From a virus: 24,123 nt of DNA. The DNA lies in IMG/VR virus record IMGVR_UViG_3300039018_000309, positions 1 through 24,123 of that record. One strand, given 5' to 3'. The notes beneath the pieces were generated by a model. That model saw only the letters and a list, made by a program, of their open reading frames with translations. It made no database searches and was not told the origin of the DNA. Positions 6,236 to 14,372 of this stretch are shown here, piece by piece (position 1 is the first letter of the stretch; the number at the start of each line of letters is the position of its first letter). Made by a program: the position numbers and the translations under genes.

Positions 6236-8020
6236 CTACGGCTGCTGTTCGGTGCAAGTTACCTTAACCGCGTTCGGCATTGAGAACCAATATTGCGGTT
6301 CATAGGGAGGAGTTGGCATTCCTTGATCCGTGTGCGTCGGAAACTGCTCAACCATGTGAACGATGGTGTCGTTGCAGATCGGGAGCGCCTCAACGGTCGC
6401 GTTGTTGTAGTGCGACTGAAGCACCCCGGGCGCAATGCGGGTCGGGCTGGTGTTCCCGTTCTCGGCCATGTTGCGGGCAACAACTGCGCCCGCCGCCGTG
6501 CGGGCGTATGCCCCGATGGAGACGCTTGGGGTAGCGCCAACGGTCGGGTTTGGTTCAACCTCCACAAACGAGTACGCCCAGCGCCAGTTGCCGTAGGACT
6601 GGTTACCTGTGATCTTTGCCGGGAACGAGCGGCACATAGGAGGCGGTACGTCAATGATGGTCGCCCCAACGCAGTTCCGGTACGCCTGCGCGTTGCCCTT
6701 GGCGGTAACGATATCCCTCGGCTCGCTCCAACTCGTCCCCTGCAACCCGAATCGCCAGTCGGTTTCGTCCGCCGAGGAGATCGTGTAGGGCGAGAACTCC
6801 CCATCAATGACCGCAAGGCGGTAGGAGACGTTCCCGAGTTGCCCGATGGTGACCGTTGTTGACGTGTACCACGGAATCCAACCAGCCCAGACCGTCCGCC
6901 CGAAGGGGATGTTTGAGTTTCGAGAGGCGTAGTCGTCCCGCATCTTGGTGGACAGGGTGGTCGGGTTCCAACCCGGCGAAGTCGTCAGCACCGCCCCGGT
7001 ACTGTCCTGCACCACAATAGACGCGTCCGTGATGTAGGCCGCTCCGATGTCGTTTGGGGCGCGGACAAAGGTTGCCGCCGAGCCTGCCGCGTAGACCTGA
7101 TTCGTTGTAAAACTCTGCCCGGTAGCGGGGACGTTGGCTAGGGTGCAGTTGTCGTAATAGGTCAGCCCCTCAACCATGCGCTGGGGGAACACCACGCTAC
7201 AGGTGAGCGGAGCGCGAGCTTGATACCCCGTTTGGTTGTACAGGGAAACGAGTACGTTGCTACTCGTGGACGCGCCATTGACGGGCTGCATACCGCCGCG
7301 CATGGCGGTCTGGTAGAGCTGCATCCGGGTGTTGTACTGCGCCTTGAGGTTCGACCGGGCAATAAACCGAGTCACCGACCCGTCGCTAATGATGACCTGT
7401 TGATTGGCTACCGCGACCGCGTCAAGCACCATAGCAAGGCTGACGTTCGGGGAGCCATAAAGGTCGCTCAAGCGCCTCATGTACTCCGGGCTTTGCACCG
7501 TAAACCCGGTAGGGGCGGTCAGGTTGTCGGCGCTTGCCGCCGTCCCAATCTCTGTCAGGAGTTGGGTGTAGGTCAGAATCGGGGTAACCGAGTTCGTGTC
7601 ATTGACCTGCCAGCGACCATCGGACGACCACGTTTGAGCGAGGGCGATACCAAGGACGGCCGCCGATGAAAACTGCCAGTACCAACGCTCGTCCACCAAT
7701 TCCACTAGCACCGCGCCGCCTTGTTGCGTCCAATAGAACGGCTGCGGGGGTCGAGCGTACAAGCCGCTAATGACCACCGACAAGCCACTTGAATCCTCAA
7801 GGGTCAAGGAGACGGTGAGATTTGCAAACAGCGCCGCCACCTGAGTTGATGCAATCAGGAAGCTAGCGCGGGTGTTCTGCGTCATCCCGACTGGGACATC
7901 AACCGAGAACAGGTCAGCCTCTGGGATGCCGATCTGCCGCGCCGTGTCCTGCATGACAGCGTCAGGCAACAGGACAGGGATGATCGTCTGCCCTGACGTG
8001 ATGTACGCCTGTACGCCCAT
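6236..8020 (-). CDS. Large tail-tip structural protein (putative hub or receptor-binding)
   Basis: The product has 594 residues and starts at an ATG overlapping the previous stop (TAATG). It is beta-rich, with many T/S/N/G, and has no signal peptide or coiled coil. The N-terminal 130 residues (QAYITSGQTIIPVLLPDAV..., ending in VLVELVDERWYWQ) look like a domain that packs in the tail tip. The C-terminal third contains GNWRWAYSFVEVEP, then VVARNMAENGN, then APGVLQSHYNN with ALPICNDTIVHMVE, and closes with WFSMPNAVKVTC. That end resembles a small beta domain with an N-x-x-E-x-x-N core that I associate with phage tail proteins. Placed between the short tape measure and the spike, it should belong to the tail tip. 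Exact role unknown. Confidence 0.6.
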   Translation of the reverse strand: MGVQAYITSGQTIIPVLLPDAVMQDTARQIGIPEADLFSVDVPVGMTQNTRASFLIASTQVAALFANLTVSLTLEDSSGLSVVISGLYARPPQPFYWTQQGGAVLVELVDERWYWQFSSAAVLGIALAQTWSSDGRWQVNDTNSVTPILTYTQLLTEIGTAASADNLTAPTGFTVQSPEYMRRLSDLYGSPNVSLAMVLDAVAVANQQVIISDGSVTRFIARSNLKAQYNTRMQLYQTAMRGGMQPVNGASTSSNVLVSLYNQTGYQARAPLTCSVVFPQRMVEGLTYYDNCTLANVPATGQSFTTNQVYAAGSAATFVRAPNDIGAAYITDASIVVQDSTGAVLTTSPGWNPTTLSTKMRDDYASRNSNIPFGRTVWAGWIPWYTSTTVTIGQLGNVSYRLAVIDGEFSPYTISSADETDWRFGLQGTSWSEPRDIVTAKGNAQAYRNCVGATIIDVPPPMCRSFPAKITGNQSYGNWRWAYSFVEVEPNPTVGATPSVSIGAYARTAAGAVVARNMAENGNTSPTRIAPGVLQSHYNNATVEALPICNDTIVHMVEQFPTHTDQGMPTPPYEPQYWFSMPNAVKVTCTEQQP

Positions 8021-9864
8021 TACGCGTAATCCTGTGCCGTGCCGACTTGGTAAGCCTGCGCGTTGCTACCAAGCGCCAATACGGAACTTGCTTCGATTTG
8101 GTTATTTGCGTCGTACCCAAGGGCAAGGGGAGCGGCAACGCTGGGGTTTGCGCCTGAAGGCCACCATTGTCGGCGACCGCTCACGGTTGAATACCCGTTG
8201 CTCGTTGCCCCACCGCCGTCATATGAGCAAAGCGTGCGCGTGTAGACCCCGATGAACGTGCGCTGTCCAGCCGGGTCAACGTCCCCGTGATTGACCTTCC
8301 AGTCGTCATTGATGACTATAAAGCCAGCAGGGATGGGGCGGAATGTCCGGACGGGTGGGACGTTGACGCGAGAGACAACAGTCGTTTCATCTAGGGTGAC
8401 CGATGCCTTGCCCGTCTGGAACACGAAATCCGCGCCCTCGGTGTAGAGCGTTTGCATCCTGTGCATCCGCGTCTGGGTGTTGACGTTTGTCGTTGTCTTT
8501 GACTGCTCTACGGATGTTGTTTGTTCGCTGCCATTAAACTCGACAAGTGCTTGGCTAGTCTTAAACGGCCCCGCTTGAATAACCGTATTGATTTCGTCAA
8601 ATTGAGTTTCCGGAACCCCAACATTAACGACCGGAGTTCCCAAAGGGCAATATTCGGTTAAGACATCAATGCACGAAGCGATTGCTATTGTTTGAGGGAT
8701 CGGATTCTTTGCGCTCGTCTGGTTGGCATACCAATGCGGAACACCCGCCACTCCTTGATAAGAGCCATATGGGTCAGCATTAACAGGGCAAGAACGGTTT
8801 ACATAAAGTATTTTGCCAATATAAACAGCAAGAGGAACCGGGAGAGACGCTACCCCTGCAATATCTGTTGCTATGGCTGGTGCAAGCGCGTCAATCTCAA
8901 CGCGGACTTTTGCTTTCTTGAGCATCTCTTGCTCAGTCACCGCCAAGCGCATGATCTTGCAATGCTTAAAGACAATTCGGGACTGCGCTATAACAACAGC
9001 CGCCCAAATCAAATGCCGAACGTCTCCGTTAGCCGAACCCTCTAGTTCACACGAGAAACGCAATGAAGCCCATGTCAGTTGCTGGCGATTACGCTCGTAG
9101 GTAAACTCAGCCGTACCAGCGAACGCGCCATCGGGCATATTTGTCCGGGCTTGCGTATCAACAATTTCATAAATGAGCGAATTGCCTGCCTCGTTATAAG
9201 CAAACGTCTGCGACTCGCGCCTCCAGAACCCGGGCGAACTAGGGCGAAGAGGAGAAATTGCACGACGAAATAGATCCGCCCAAGGTAATTTCCCGTTTAC
9301 CTGTGCCGCAGATCCACCGTTGACTACGACAGCCGTTGTCCCGGTCGCTGCGAGGTCAACCACCAACACGCCCGATACCGTGCGCGTGATATGCCCAGCC
9401 GCGTCAAGTGCGAAGCTTGATGTCCAGCGGTGCGAAATGATTGGATAAGGGGTAGGTGTTAAGGAATTCCCATCCGAAGACAATGCCGCTGAAATCGTGA
9501 AATTGACAACGCAAGCGCGGCGGCCGCTAATTTCAGTTACCGAAATAGACATTGTCGGCCCGCGCATGGTGTCGGGGTGGCTGATGTTGAGAAGGTTTTC
9601 CGTTCCCTCTGGCGTTGTTACGCTGACCAACACATTGTCCACGCGCCCGGTTCCAGTCCGGAACTTCTCTACCAAGTCGGTGTAGGTGTTTGTGCCGTCA
9701 GAAATCAATGCGCTGCCAGCAACATTGACCTCGTACCGGATGAGCGTGTACCCATCTTCGGCGTAGATGGGCTTCATGTCATACGCTGAAATGTTGGTGT
9801 AGGGGAGCGTGTATGTCGTTTGGTTATATTCAAACGATACGAATGTGCTTCCGTTGATTGGCAT
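8020..9864 (-). CDS. Large tail structural protein
   Basis: The product has 614 residues. Its ATG overlaps the stop of the putative tape measure gene, and its own stop overlaps the next ATG, so all three are coupled. The N-terminus (GSTFVSFEYNQTTYTLPYTN...) and the following 200 residues are beta-rich. A helical segment near residues 285-330 (VVIAQSRIVFKHCKIMRLAV, EMLKKAKVRVEIDALA) interrupts them. A QTTSVEQSKTTTNVNTQTR segment lies around residue 445. The middle part (about 8560-9060) is less GC-rich than either end. Gene order, size and composition suggest a tail-tip or distal tail component. No family is recognised. Confidence 0.6.
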   Translation of the reverse strand: MPINGSTFVSFEYNQTTYTLPYTNISAYDMKPIYAEDGYTLIRYEVNVAGSALISDGTNTYTDLVEKFRTGTGRVDNVLVSVTTPEGTENLLNISHPDTMRGPTMSISVTEISGRRACVVNFTISAALSSDGNSLTPTPYPIISHRWTSSFALDAAGHITRTVSGVLVVDLAATGTTAVVVNGGSAAQVNGKLPWADLFRRAISPLRPSSPGFWRRESQTFAYNEAGNSLIYEIVDTQARTNMPDGAFAGTAEFTYERNRQQLTWASLRFSCELEGSANGDVRHLIWAAVVIAQSRIVFKHCKIMRLAVTEQEMLKKAKVRVEIDALAPAIATDIAGVASLPVPLAVYIGKILYVNRSCPVNADPYGSYQGVAGVPHWYANQTSAKNPIPQTIAIASCIDVLTEYCPLGTPVVNVGVPETQFDEINTVIQAGPFKTSQALVEFNGSEQTTSVEQSKTTTNVNTQTRMHRMQTLYTEGADFVFQTGKASVTLDETTVVSRVNVPPVRTFRPIPAGFIVINDDWKVNHGDVDPAGQRTFIGVYTRTLCSYDGGGATSNGYSTVSGRRQWWPSGANPSVAAPLALGYDANNQIEASSVLALGSNAQAYQVGTAQDYA

Positions 9865-10601
9865 TAAACTCGCGCCCCCATGAGTCGTAGATCGTCTAGG
9901 AAAGGTTTATTGAGTTCTGAGAAGTTGACATTTGGCTTGGTATTGAGATTGATGTCCCGAATGTCTTTGCCCATTTTTTCAATCGAAACACCAAGATCCT
10001 TAAAGAAATTGCCCGGATTTGGAGGTAGAAGTTTTGCAGCCGTCTGGATTGCGCTGCCAAGCCATTCAAGAATCTTGCCAATGGTTTCAATGATTTTGGG
10101 TAGCCATGTTTCTAAATACTGCAACGCCTTGGCTAACTGTTTCATAATTGGGCCGACAATGGCGGCTCCTGCGGTAGCCAATACGGATTTAATCCGGAAC
10201 ATTGACCGCTCAACTTCACCTTCCGCCGACACCACATTCGCAGCCAATGCGCCGCCCATGTTCGCGGCTCGCATCTTCTCCCCCATCATTGCCATCTCAT
10301 TCCCAAGGTCTGCAAGCTGAACGGCGGGGCTGTACTCGCGGATGTCGTCTACAAACGCTAGAACAAACTGGCGCAACTGCATAAACGCTTCGTAGATTTG
10401 CTTGGCGGCTTTGATTGCAAGACCAGCGGCAACCTTGGCGGCAGAAGCGAGCGCACTAATGACTGGCCCGATCATTTCCGAAATGCTTGAAAGTTTCGGA
10501 AGCGAACCAGACATTCCCCCAGCCATACCGCCCGAAGCGCCGCCAGCAGACGACCCGCCGCCCTCGTTGATGTCGATGGTGATCTTGCCTAAGTCTTGCA
10601 T
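9864..10601 (-). CDS. Putative short tail tape measure protein
   Basis: I use the ATG at 10599-10601, which overlaps the upstream TAA and has GGGAGG 7 nt before it; a TTG start 15 nt upstream is less likely. The product has 245 residues. A Gly/Ser/Met-rich N-terminus (INEGGGSSAGGASGGMAGGM) is followed by long Ala-rich hydrophobic helices (ISALASAAKVAAGLAIKAAK; RIKSVLATAGAAIVGPIMK). Further amphipathic helices follow (LETWLPKIIETIGKILEWLG). The C-terminus is polar (FKDLGVSIEKMGKDIRDINL). Helical content, hydrophobic segments and position after the G/GT chaperones fit a tape measure protein, which fixes tail length and is ejected into the cell envelope. It is very short for this family, so a short tail or a divergent function is possible. 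Confidence 0.55.
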   Translation of the reverse strand: MQDLGKITIDINEGGGSSAGGASGGMAGGMSGSLPKLSSISEMIGPVISALASAAKVAAGLAIKAAKQIYEAFMQLRQFVLAFVDDIREYSPAVQLADLGNEMAMMGEKMRAANMGGALAANVVSAEGEVERSMFRIKSVLATAGAAIVGPIMKQLAKALQYLETWLPKIIETIGKILEWLGSAIQTAAKLLPPNPGNFFKDLGVSIEKMGKDIRDINLNTKPNVNFSELNKPFLDDLRLMGARV

Positions 10602-11065
10602 TACTGAACCTCCCAAGTCATTTCAAACGCGCACAGGAAAGTCTCGGTTCCACGCATCCAGCCGACCGCTTCGTCTACCGCTTCGATCTGCCCACCGCTG
10701 CGCCATGTAAGGGGAATGGTCAGCCGACCGCCGAGCGTGTTCTGGATCAGGAGCGTGCGTAGCCCGTCGATGAATTGCTCAATTCCCTCATCCCCGGCAA
10801 TGCGCTCGGTAGCCCGGTTGGTGTTGTCAAACAGGCCGCGCCACCAGACCGTGATCTGAATGGTTGACTCAAGCAGACCAACGCCGCTACGAGGGTGCAG
10901 GGCAGCGTCGCCGCTCGGGATGATCTGTACCGCATACTGGGCAAGCATCTCGTCTCCGGGCTTCTCCGCTAGATAGACGGCATCCCCGTAGTTATTCGCG
11001 GACATCCAATTTCGGATCTCGTCACGCAACGCAATCCAGATGCCCGCGTTACTTTGCACGGTCAT
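10601..11065 (-). CDS. Tail terminator/completion-like protein
   Basis: The product has 154 residues. Its ATG overlaps the stop of the frameshifted chaperone frame (ATGA) and its stop overlaps the tape measure ATG. It opens with a helix (IWIALRDEIRNWMSANNYGD), continues with a strand-rich core (AVQIIPSGDAAL, LESTIQITVWWRGL) and a helix (GIEQFIDGLRTLLIQ). It ends with (R)GTETFLCAFEMTWEVQ. The fold order, N-terminal helix, 'v.i.vw......', helix 'ie.l...L', final 'f...~~w', resembles phage tail terminator/minor tail proteins of the lambda gpU/DUF3168 type. Its place after rather than before the tube gene is unusual for that role, so the call is provisional. Confidence 0.45.
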   Translation of the reverse strand: MTVQSNAGIWIALRDEIRNWMSANNYGDAVYLAEKPGDEMLAQYAVQIIPSGDAALHPRSGVGLLESTIQITVWWRGLFDNTNRATERIAGDEGIEQFIDGLRTLLIQNTLGGRLTIPLTWRSGGQIEAVDEAVGWMRGTETFLCAFEMTWEVQ

Positions 11066-11570
11066 TGGTTTGCCGCCTTGTTGTGTTCCATGCTCATGCG
11101 GACGCGGAAGGCAAGATCGTTGTCCCCGGTAGCGGTTCGGATAGTGTGTTCTGTCAGCTCGGGCGACCCAAACGCGATAGCAATACCCTGCGCGAGCATG
11201 AGCGCGTTTCGCGCTTCAATCATGGGGATGTTCTGCGCGAGTCCCATTGCTGTTAGTCCGTCAAAGTCTGAGGGGAGCCGTCCGTAGGTTGCCAAGAATT
11301 GGGCAACCCCCCTTGTTATTTTCCCGCCTGCTCAACCGCCTTACCCATGCGAGCAAAGACTGCGAACAAGATCTCGTCCGACGCGTTAGCAGCTACTTCG
11401 GGCGAGCGCGCTACTTTTCTCAAGGCTGCGGCGACATCCGCGACTTGCGGCTGGCCGTCTTGCTTCCCGCTCAATGCGGCGAGCGCCTCGTTCCATTGAA
11501 TCACCAACGCGCCGGACGGGATTTCTACGCGGAAGAGAAGCGGGTCGGTATCTGGGGTGAGGTCGATCAT
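11062..11570 (-). CDS. Tail assembly chaperone GT fusion made by -1 frameshift
   Basis: Reading the 84 codons of the upstream frame and slipping back one base at GGGAAAA (11325 to 11319) gives a 169-residue product. After K84 it continues ITRGVAQF then LATYGRLPSDFDGLTAMG and ends at 11062. The downstream frame has no ATG near its beginning: the first candidate is a TTG, and its first ATG is well inside. Its sequence MIEARNALMLAQGIAIAFGS is helical. The lambda G/GT arrangement, short chaperone plus -1 extension between tube and tape measure genes, is matched in position, size and mechanism. The short form would bind the tape measure and the extension the tube subunit. The expected frequency cannot be read from sequence. 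Confidence 0.85.
11287..11325 (-). promoter_or_regulatory. Programmed -1 frameshift site: GGGAAAA plus hairpin
   Basis: On the minus strand the frame reads GCG GGA AAA TAA, so the heptamer G GGA AAA (11325-11319) is in the X-XXY-YYZ register and is followed at once by a stop. About 10 nt further a perfect 7-bp inverted repeat (GGTTGCC at 11308-11302 and GGCAACC at 11293-11287, 8-nt loop) can form a stimulatory hairpin. The lambda G/GT slippery site is GGGAAAG, one base different. Confidence 0.9.
11316..11570 (-). CDS. Tail assembly chaperone, short (G-like) form
   Basis: The unshifted frame gives 84 residues starting MIDLTPDTDPLLFRVEIPSG and ending ARMGKAVEQAGK then TAA. A beta N-terminus is followed by an alpha-helical C-terminus (VADVAAALRKVA, DEILFAVFARMGKAVEQ). 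The start lies one base after the tube gene stop. The size is somewhat below lambda gpG (about 140 residues), but the position directly after the tube gene and the slippery site at its last two codons identify it. It should coat the tape measure protein during tail assembly and be absent from the finished virion. Confidence 0.8.
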   Translation of the reverse strand: MIDLTPDTDPLLFRVEIPSGALVIQWNEALAALSGKQDGQPQVADVAAALRKVARSPEVAANASDEILFAVFARMGKAVEQAGK

Positions 11571-11571
11571 G

Positions 11572-12060
11572 TCAGGAAGTATAAGAGGCGGCGAGCAAAT
11601 TGCTACCGTCTGGGATGGCGCGGAAGGTCAAACCCATACGCTGCTCGACGTTGCCGAATTGCGAGTGCGCGATTGCGTCACCCATCAGGTAGCAACGCCC
11701 AAAGGTGTAGCCCGTCTTCCCGACTGTTGCCGGGGCGACCTTGATACCAAACGTCCCGCTATCGCCAACCAAGAGGCGGCCAACGGTCGAGGTGTACGCC
11801 GCCCCGCGCTGGCGCGTTTGCACGCTTGTCAAAACCGCCGCATCCCACTTGACCAGCGTGACAGTAATCGTCGCGCTCGTGTTTTGAACCACCATTTCCT
11901 CAGGAGTCGCACCCGAGGCGACGGTTTTGATTTCATGGATGTTGTCCGAGTAGGAGACTTGCGGGAGGCTGTCGTTGTCGGTCTGCCCGAGTTCGACATA
12001 CCCAGCGCCGACATTGACGAAGATTGACGTTGGGCCAGCGACGAAGATTGCGGTTGCCAT
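11572..12060 (-). CDS. Major tail tube protein
   Basis: The product has 162 residues; its ATG overlaps the stop of the joining protein gene (TAATG). It is almost all beta with Gly/Thr/Val-rich strands: FVAGPTSIFVNVGAGYVELGQT, EEMVVQNTSATITVTLVKWD, RLLVGDSGTFGIKVAP, EQRMGLTFRAIPDG. Size, beta content and position between the head-tail joining genes and the G/GT chaperones make it the tail tube subunit. There is no sheath-like gene nearby, which argues against a contractile tail. The final 'F-R-A-I-P-D' strand is typical of tube proteins ending in a beta strand. No residue-level family signature was recognised. Confidence 0.7.
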   Translation of the reverse strand: MATAIFVAGPTSIFVNVGAGYVELGQTDNDSLPQVSYSDNIHEIKTVASGATPEEMVVQNTSATITVTLVKWDAAVLTSVQTRQRGAAYTSTVGRLLVGDSGTFGIKVAPATVGKTGYTFGRCYLMGDAIAHSQFGNVEQRMGLTFRAIPDGSNLLAASYTS

Positions 12061-12749
12061 TACTTGAGTTTTCCTTTGAGGATCTTTGCTAGACCGATTT
12101 TGATCGTTTTGCCTATGGCACTAAATTCTACGGATGTCGGGACGAGGAACGGACGGGCGGGAACGTCTACGCCGCCCCACGCCATGACGTAATCCTTGCC
12201 ACGCGACAGGTTCTCGGTGTTGGGGTTCGCCCCGGTCGCATGGGTGCGCTTGCCCTTGCGGGTCAACGGGATGAAGTTCGGGCCGTCCGTTGAGAAGCCC
12301 TTCTCATGGTAGATGCCGTAGATAGCGCCGGACATCGTCACGGAGAGGCGGGCGGGGCCAGTCTGCTCGGCTTTCGCCCCAATCGACCGCAACAGGTTTC
12401 CCGTGTCGCGGAGAGGCTGACCGCCGTTCCGGTAGGACTGCCCGGACATCTTGTACTCGGTCACCATGACGTTCTTCACAACGACCGAGCCGTCTTTCTT
12501 CTTGCGGCTGATCGCCTTGAGGACTTGGCGGGTCGCGCTGGCAACCTCGCCTTCCCGGGGCTTCTTGGTCGTCCAGAACTCACCAGACATGGGCTTGAGC
12601 GCCGCGAGGGCGACTGTCTCCCCGTTCGGGCCGCGTCCTTGGCTTTGGGCAATGTGCTGCTTGGCGTAAGCCGAGATAGCCGCCGCAATGCCGTTACGGA
12701 TTGCATCGTTGGCGAGCGCCTTGCTGATTCTTTTGCGCCACGGCTCCAC
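12060..12749 (-). CDS. Virion morphogenesis / head-tail joining protein (Mu gpG or HK97 gp10 type)
   Basis: The product has 229 residues and starts at a GTG one base after the upstream stop. The diagnostic middle and end are YRNGGQPLRDTGNLLRSIG, then SGAIYGIYHEKGF, FIPLTRKGKRTHATG and VDVPARPFLVPT. The 'PLrDTGnLlrSi ... Y-x-x-yHe-G ... iPaRPFL' pattern is shared by phage virion morphogenesis proteins (Phage_tail_S, Mu gpG) and HK97 gp10-like tail completion proteins. The N-terminus is a basic helix followed by a spacer with the GFWTTKKPREGE-like loop. It probably completes the neck or joins the tail to the portal. An extra positively charged loop (ISRKKKDGSVVVKN) may be lineage-specific. Confidence 0.75.
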   Translation of the reverse strand: MEPWRKRISKALANDAIRNGIAAAISAYAKQHIAQSQGRGPNGETVALAALKPMSGEFWTTKKPREGEVASATRQVLKAISRKKKDGSVVVKNVMVTEYKMSGQSYRNGGQPLRDTGNLLRSIGAKAEQTGPARLSVTMSGAIYGIYHEKGFSTDGPNFIPLTRKGKRTHATGANPNTENLSRGKDYVMAWGGVDVPARPFLVPTSVEFSAIGKTIKIGLAKILKGKLK

Positions 12750-12750
12750 G

Positions 12751-13245
12751 TCAGTTCCCCGGCATCGTGTTCGGGAGGCGAGGGCGGAAGAAGGCGGAGT
12801 TGCTTACCCCGTTGTAATACGCGAGCGTCTGTAGTGGGGTGGCTTGCACTTCGGGTAACCCGGCATTTGCCGCCTTGGCGACCGCGCCAAAGATCATCTT
12901 CCCGTCCCGGAGTGCTTCCAGCATTGAGTACGCCTGCTTGAGGCGCTGCTCCACGGCTGGGGTAATCTTCATGGCGCGGCGCTGAAAGAGCGCCTCAACC
13001 GCCAAGTCAATAACGAGCGTCATCAGCAGGGGGTCATGAGCCGCTGAGAGCGTCGTCAAATCCAAATCCGTGTAGATGTTGCCTACACGCGTGTACGCCT
13101 GCACGATCCCCGTAGCGCGTTCTAGCGCGTGCGTAGTCACCGGGTTGGAGCCGAGCATAGGACTGCCGAGGTCGCTGCACAGTTGTGCAATGATCTGAGC
13201 GTCGAGCGCGGCTTCCAAATCGGCGTAGGTGGCGTATGCGGTCAT
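12751..13245 (-). CDS. Mu gp36-like (DUF1320) head-tail connector
   Basis: The product has 164 residues and is the first gene after the hairpin downstream of the capsid gene. It has the DUF1320 outline. First comes YATYADLEAALDAQIIAQL. A helix containing ALERATGIVQAYTRVGNIYT follows, and then the membrane-like but soluble helix DPLLMTLVIDLAVEALFQRR. After that comes QRLKQAYSMLEALRDGKMIF, with the 'a-x-x-L-x-x-(I/L)-x-x-G-x-x' end. These proteins form the adaptor ring under the portal. The C-terminal tail (ATPLQTLAYYNGVSNSAFFRPRLP) is like the S..R.FsR/F.R ends of that family. A weak AGGCGG lies before the ATG. Confidence 0.75.
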   Translation of the reverse strand: MTAYATYADLEAALDAQIIAQLCSDLGSPMLGSNPVTTHALERATGIVQAYTRVGNIYTDLDLTTLSAAHDPLLMTLVIDLAVEALFQRRAMKITPAVEQRLKQAYSMLEALRDGKMIFGAVAKAANAGLPEVQATPLQTLAYYNGVSNSAFFRPRLPNTMPGN

Positions 13246-13259
13246 GGGTTCCGCCTAGA

Positions 13260-13293
13260 GAGGGGGGTGGGAACCGAAGTCCCCACCACCCTC
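13260..13293 (-). terminator. Strong hairpin after the major capsid gene
   Basis: On the minus strand a 15-pair stem with one mismatch (13293-13279 with 13274-13260) closes a UUCG tetraloop at 13278-13275 with C-G next to the loop. It lies 20 nt after the capsid stop and about 15 nt before the next gene. There is no U-tract, so it is more likely a partial terminator or 3' mRNA stabiliser that keeps capsid message high relative to the tail genes. Confidence 0.65.
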
Positions 13294-13312
13294 ATCCTGA
13301 GAGGCTGAATAA

Positions 13313-14347
13313 TCAGGCAACGACGGTGGCGCACAGGAACCCAGAGACTGGAGCAACCAGTTCCGAGGTGCTGTTGTCAATGACGCGACCTTCAATACGG
13401 CGATCCTTCGGATCGTCCCAGTTCTCAACTGTCATATCTTCAAAGGCGAAGATTTGGCAAGTGCTGAACGAGGTCGAACCTTCGACACCAATCAAGCCAC
13501 CCGGACGGCTCACGAATACGGCAGAATTGCCGTACACGAACGAACGAGTCGCCGAGGATGCGCCCTTGCGGGTCGTAATCTTGACCGAGTCGTCAACAAC
13601 AATGGAAACGCCGAACAGATTCGGCGGGAGGCCGTAACGGCTGAAGATGTCAGAGCCTTGCAAGAACGGCAAGGCGGCTGGGTAGTTCTTCACATAGTTA
13701 CGGATTTCGTCCGCCTGTGAGATGATATTTGCAACGGTCGGACTGATGACCATGCAAATGTCTTCACTACGAACCGCGCCACCAGTAGCAAGCGAGATGC
13801 GCTGGAGCGCGTCTTGGATGCTTGCCTGAATGACGTTAGTGCTTGAACTCGTCCAAACGCCCTTCCAACCACTAGCAGTAGCCTGATAGTTGCCAGCTGC
13901 GGTGAACGCAGTCACGGCTGCGCTGTTGGTCAGCGCGGTAGCCGTTCGCATTGAGCGAGCGGTCATAGCGAGCTGTGCCTTGCTGCGAGCGTGCTGGGCA
14001 ACGATGTCCCACGCGGCTTGCTTGACTGTCTCGTTCGGAATGTAGAACGGGAAGGCAAAGCGTTGAGCCGTGAAGGTAACGAAATCATGCTCGTTCATCT
14101 TGCCAACCGGGCGGTCGTTGCCAAGAGGCCAAGCGAATTCGTTAACGTCGGTCACGCGCACGTTGTCGTCCGAATTCAGACGCAGGTAATACCCCGTCTG
14201 CTGATTGCAGGCAACGATTTGAGCGTAACGGGTAATGGCAAACGAATTCACCGCACGGGTGAACTCAACTTGGAGAGCGCCAGTTGCGAGCGCGTTGGTG
14301 GAGGGGACGTAAGTGTTTAGACCGCCTCCGACTGTTACATAGGCCAT
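13313..14347 (-). CDS. Major capsid protein
   Basis: The product has 344 residues and a near-perfect ribosome binding site, the strongest of the operon for a full-length gene. The N-terminus YVTVGGGLNTYVPSTNALATG is followed by a helix and arm region (VEFTRAVNSFAITRYAQIVA) with a gap of polar sequence. An HK97-fold-like spine helix sits near residues 108-130 (VKQAAWDIVAQHARSKAQLAM). Next come a DALQRIS...ICMVISPTVANII segment of P-domain type, SIVVDDSVKI and RSFVYGNSAVFVSRPGG. Size, position after protease/scaffold and decoration genes and the 'D-D-S-V... vYg..a.f' pattern identify it. The N-terminal peptide is echoed in the protease-scaffold gene. Confidence 0.88.
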   Translation of the reverse strand: MAYVTVGGGLNTYVPSTNALATGALQVEFTRAVNSFAITRYAQIVACNQQTGYYLRLNSDDNVRVTDVNEFAWPLGNDRPVGKMNEHDFVTFTAQRFAFPFYIPNETVKQAAWDIVAQHARSKAQLAMTARSMRTATALTNSAAVTAFTAAGNYQATASGWKGVWTSSSTNVIQASIQDALQRISLATGGAVRSEDICMVISPTVANIISQADEIRNYVKNYPAALPFLQGSDIFSRYGLPPNLFGVSIVVDDSVKITTRKGASSATRSFVYGNSAVFVSRPGGLIGVEGSTSFSTCQIFAFEDMTVENWDDPKDRRIEGRVIDNSTSELVAPVSGFLCATVVA

Positions 14348-14353
14348 TTGATG

Positions 14354-14362
14354 ACCTCCTTT
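14354..14362 (-). promoter_or_regulatory. Strong Shine-Dalgarno for the capsid gene
   Basis: The minus strand reads AAAGGAGGT, 6 nt before the capsid ATG. It pairs along nearly the whole anti-Shine-Dalgarno and explains high capsid expression without its own promoter. Confidence 0.85.
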
Positions 14363-14372
14363 CGATGATTAG

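Noticed and set aside
11062-11295. Stand-alone 77-residue gene with TTG start
   Set aside because: No ribosome binding site or ATG near its beginning. The frame is reached by the -1 slip at 11319-11325.
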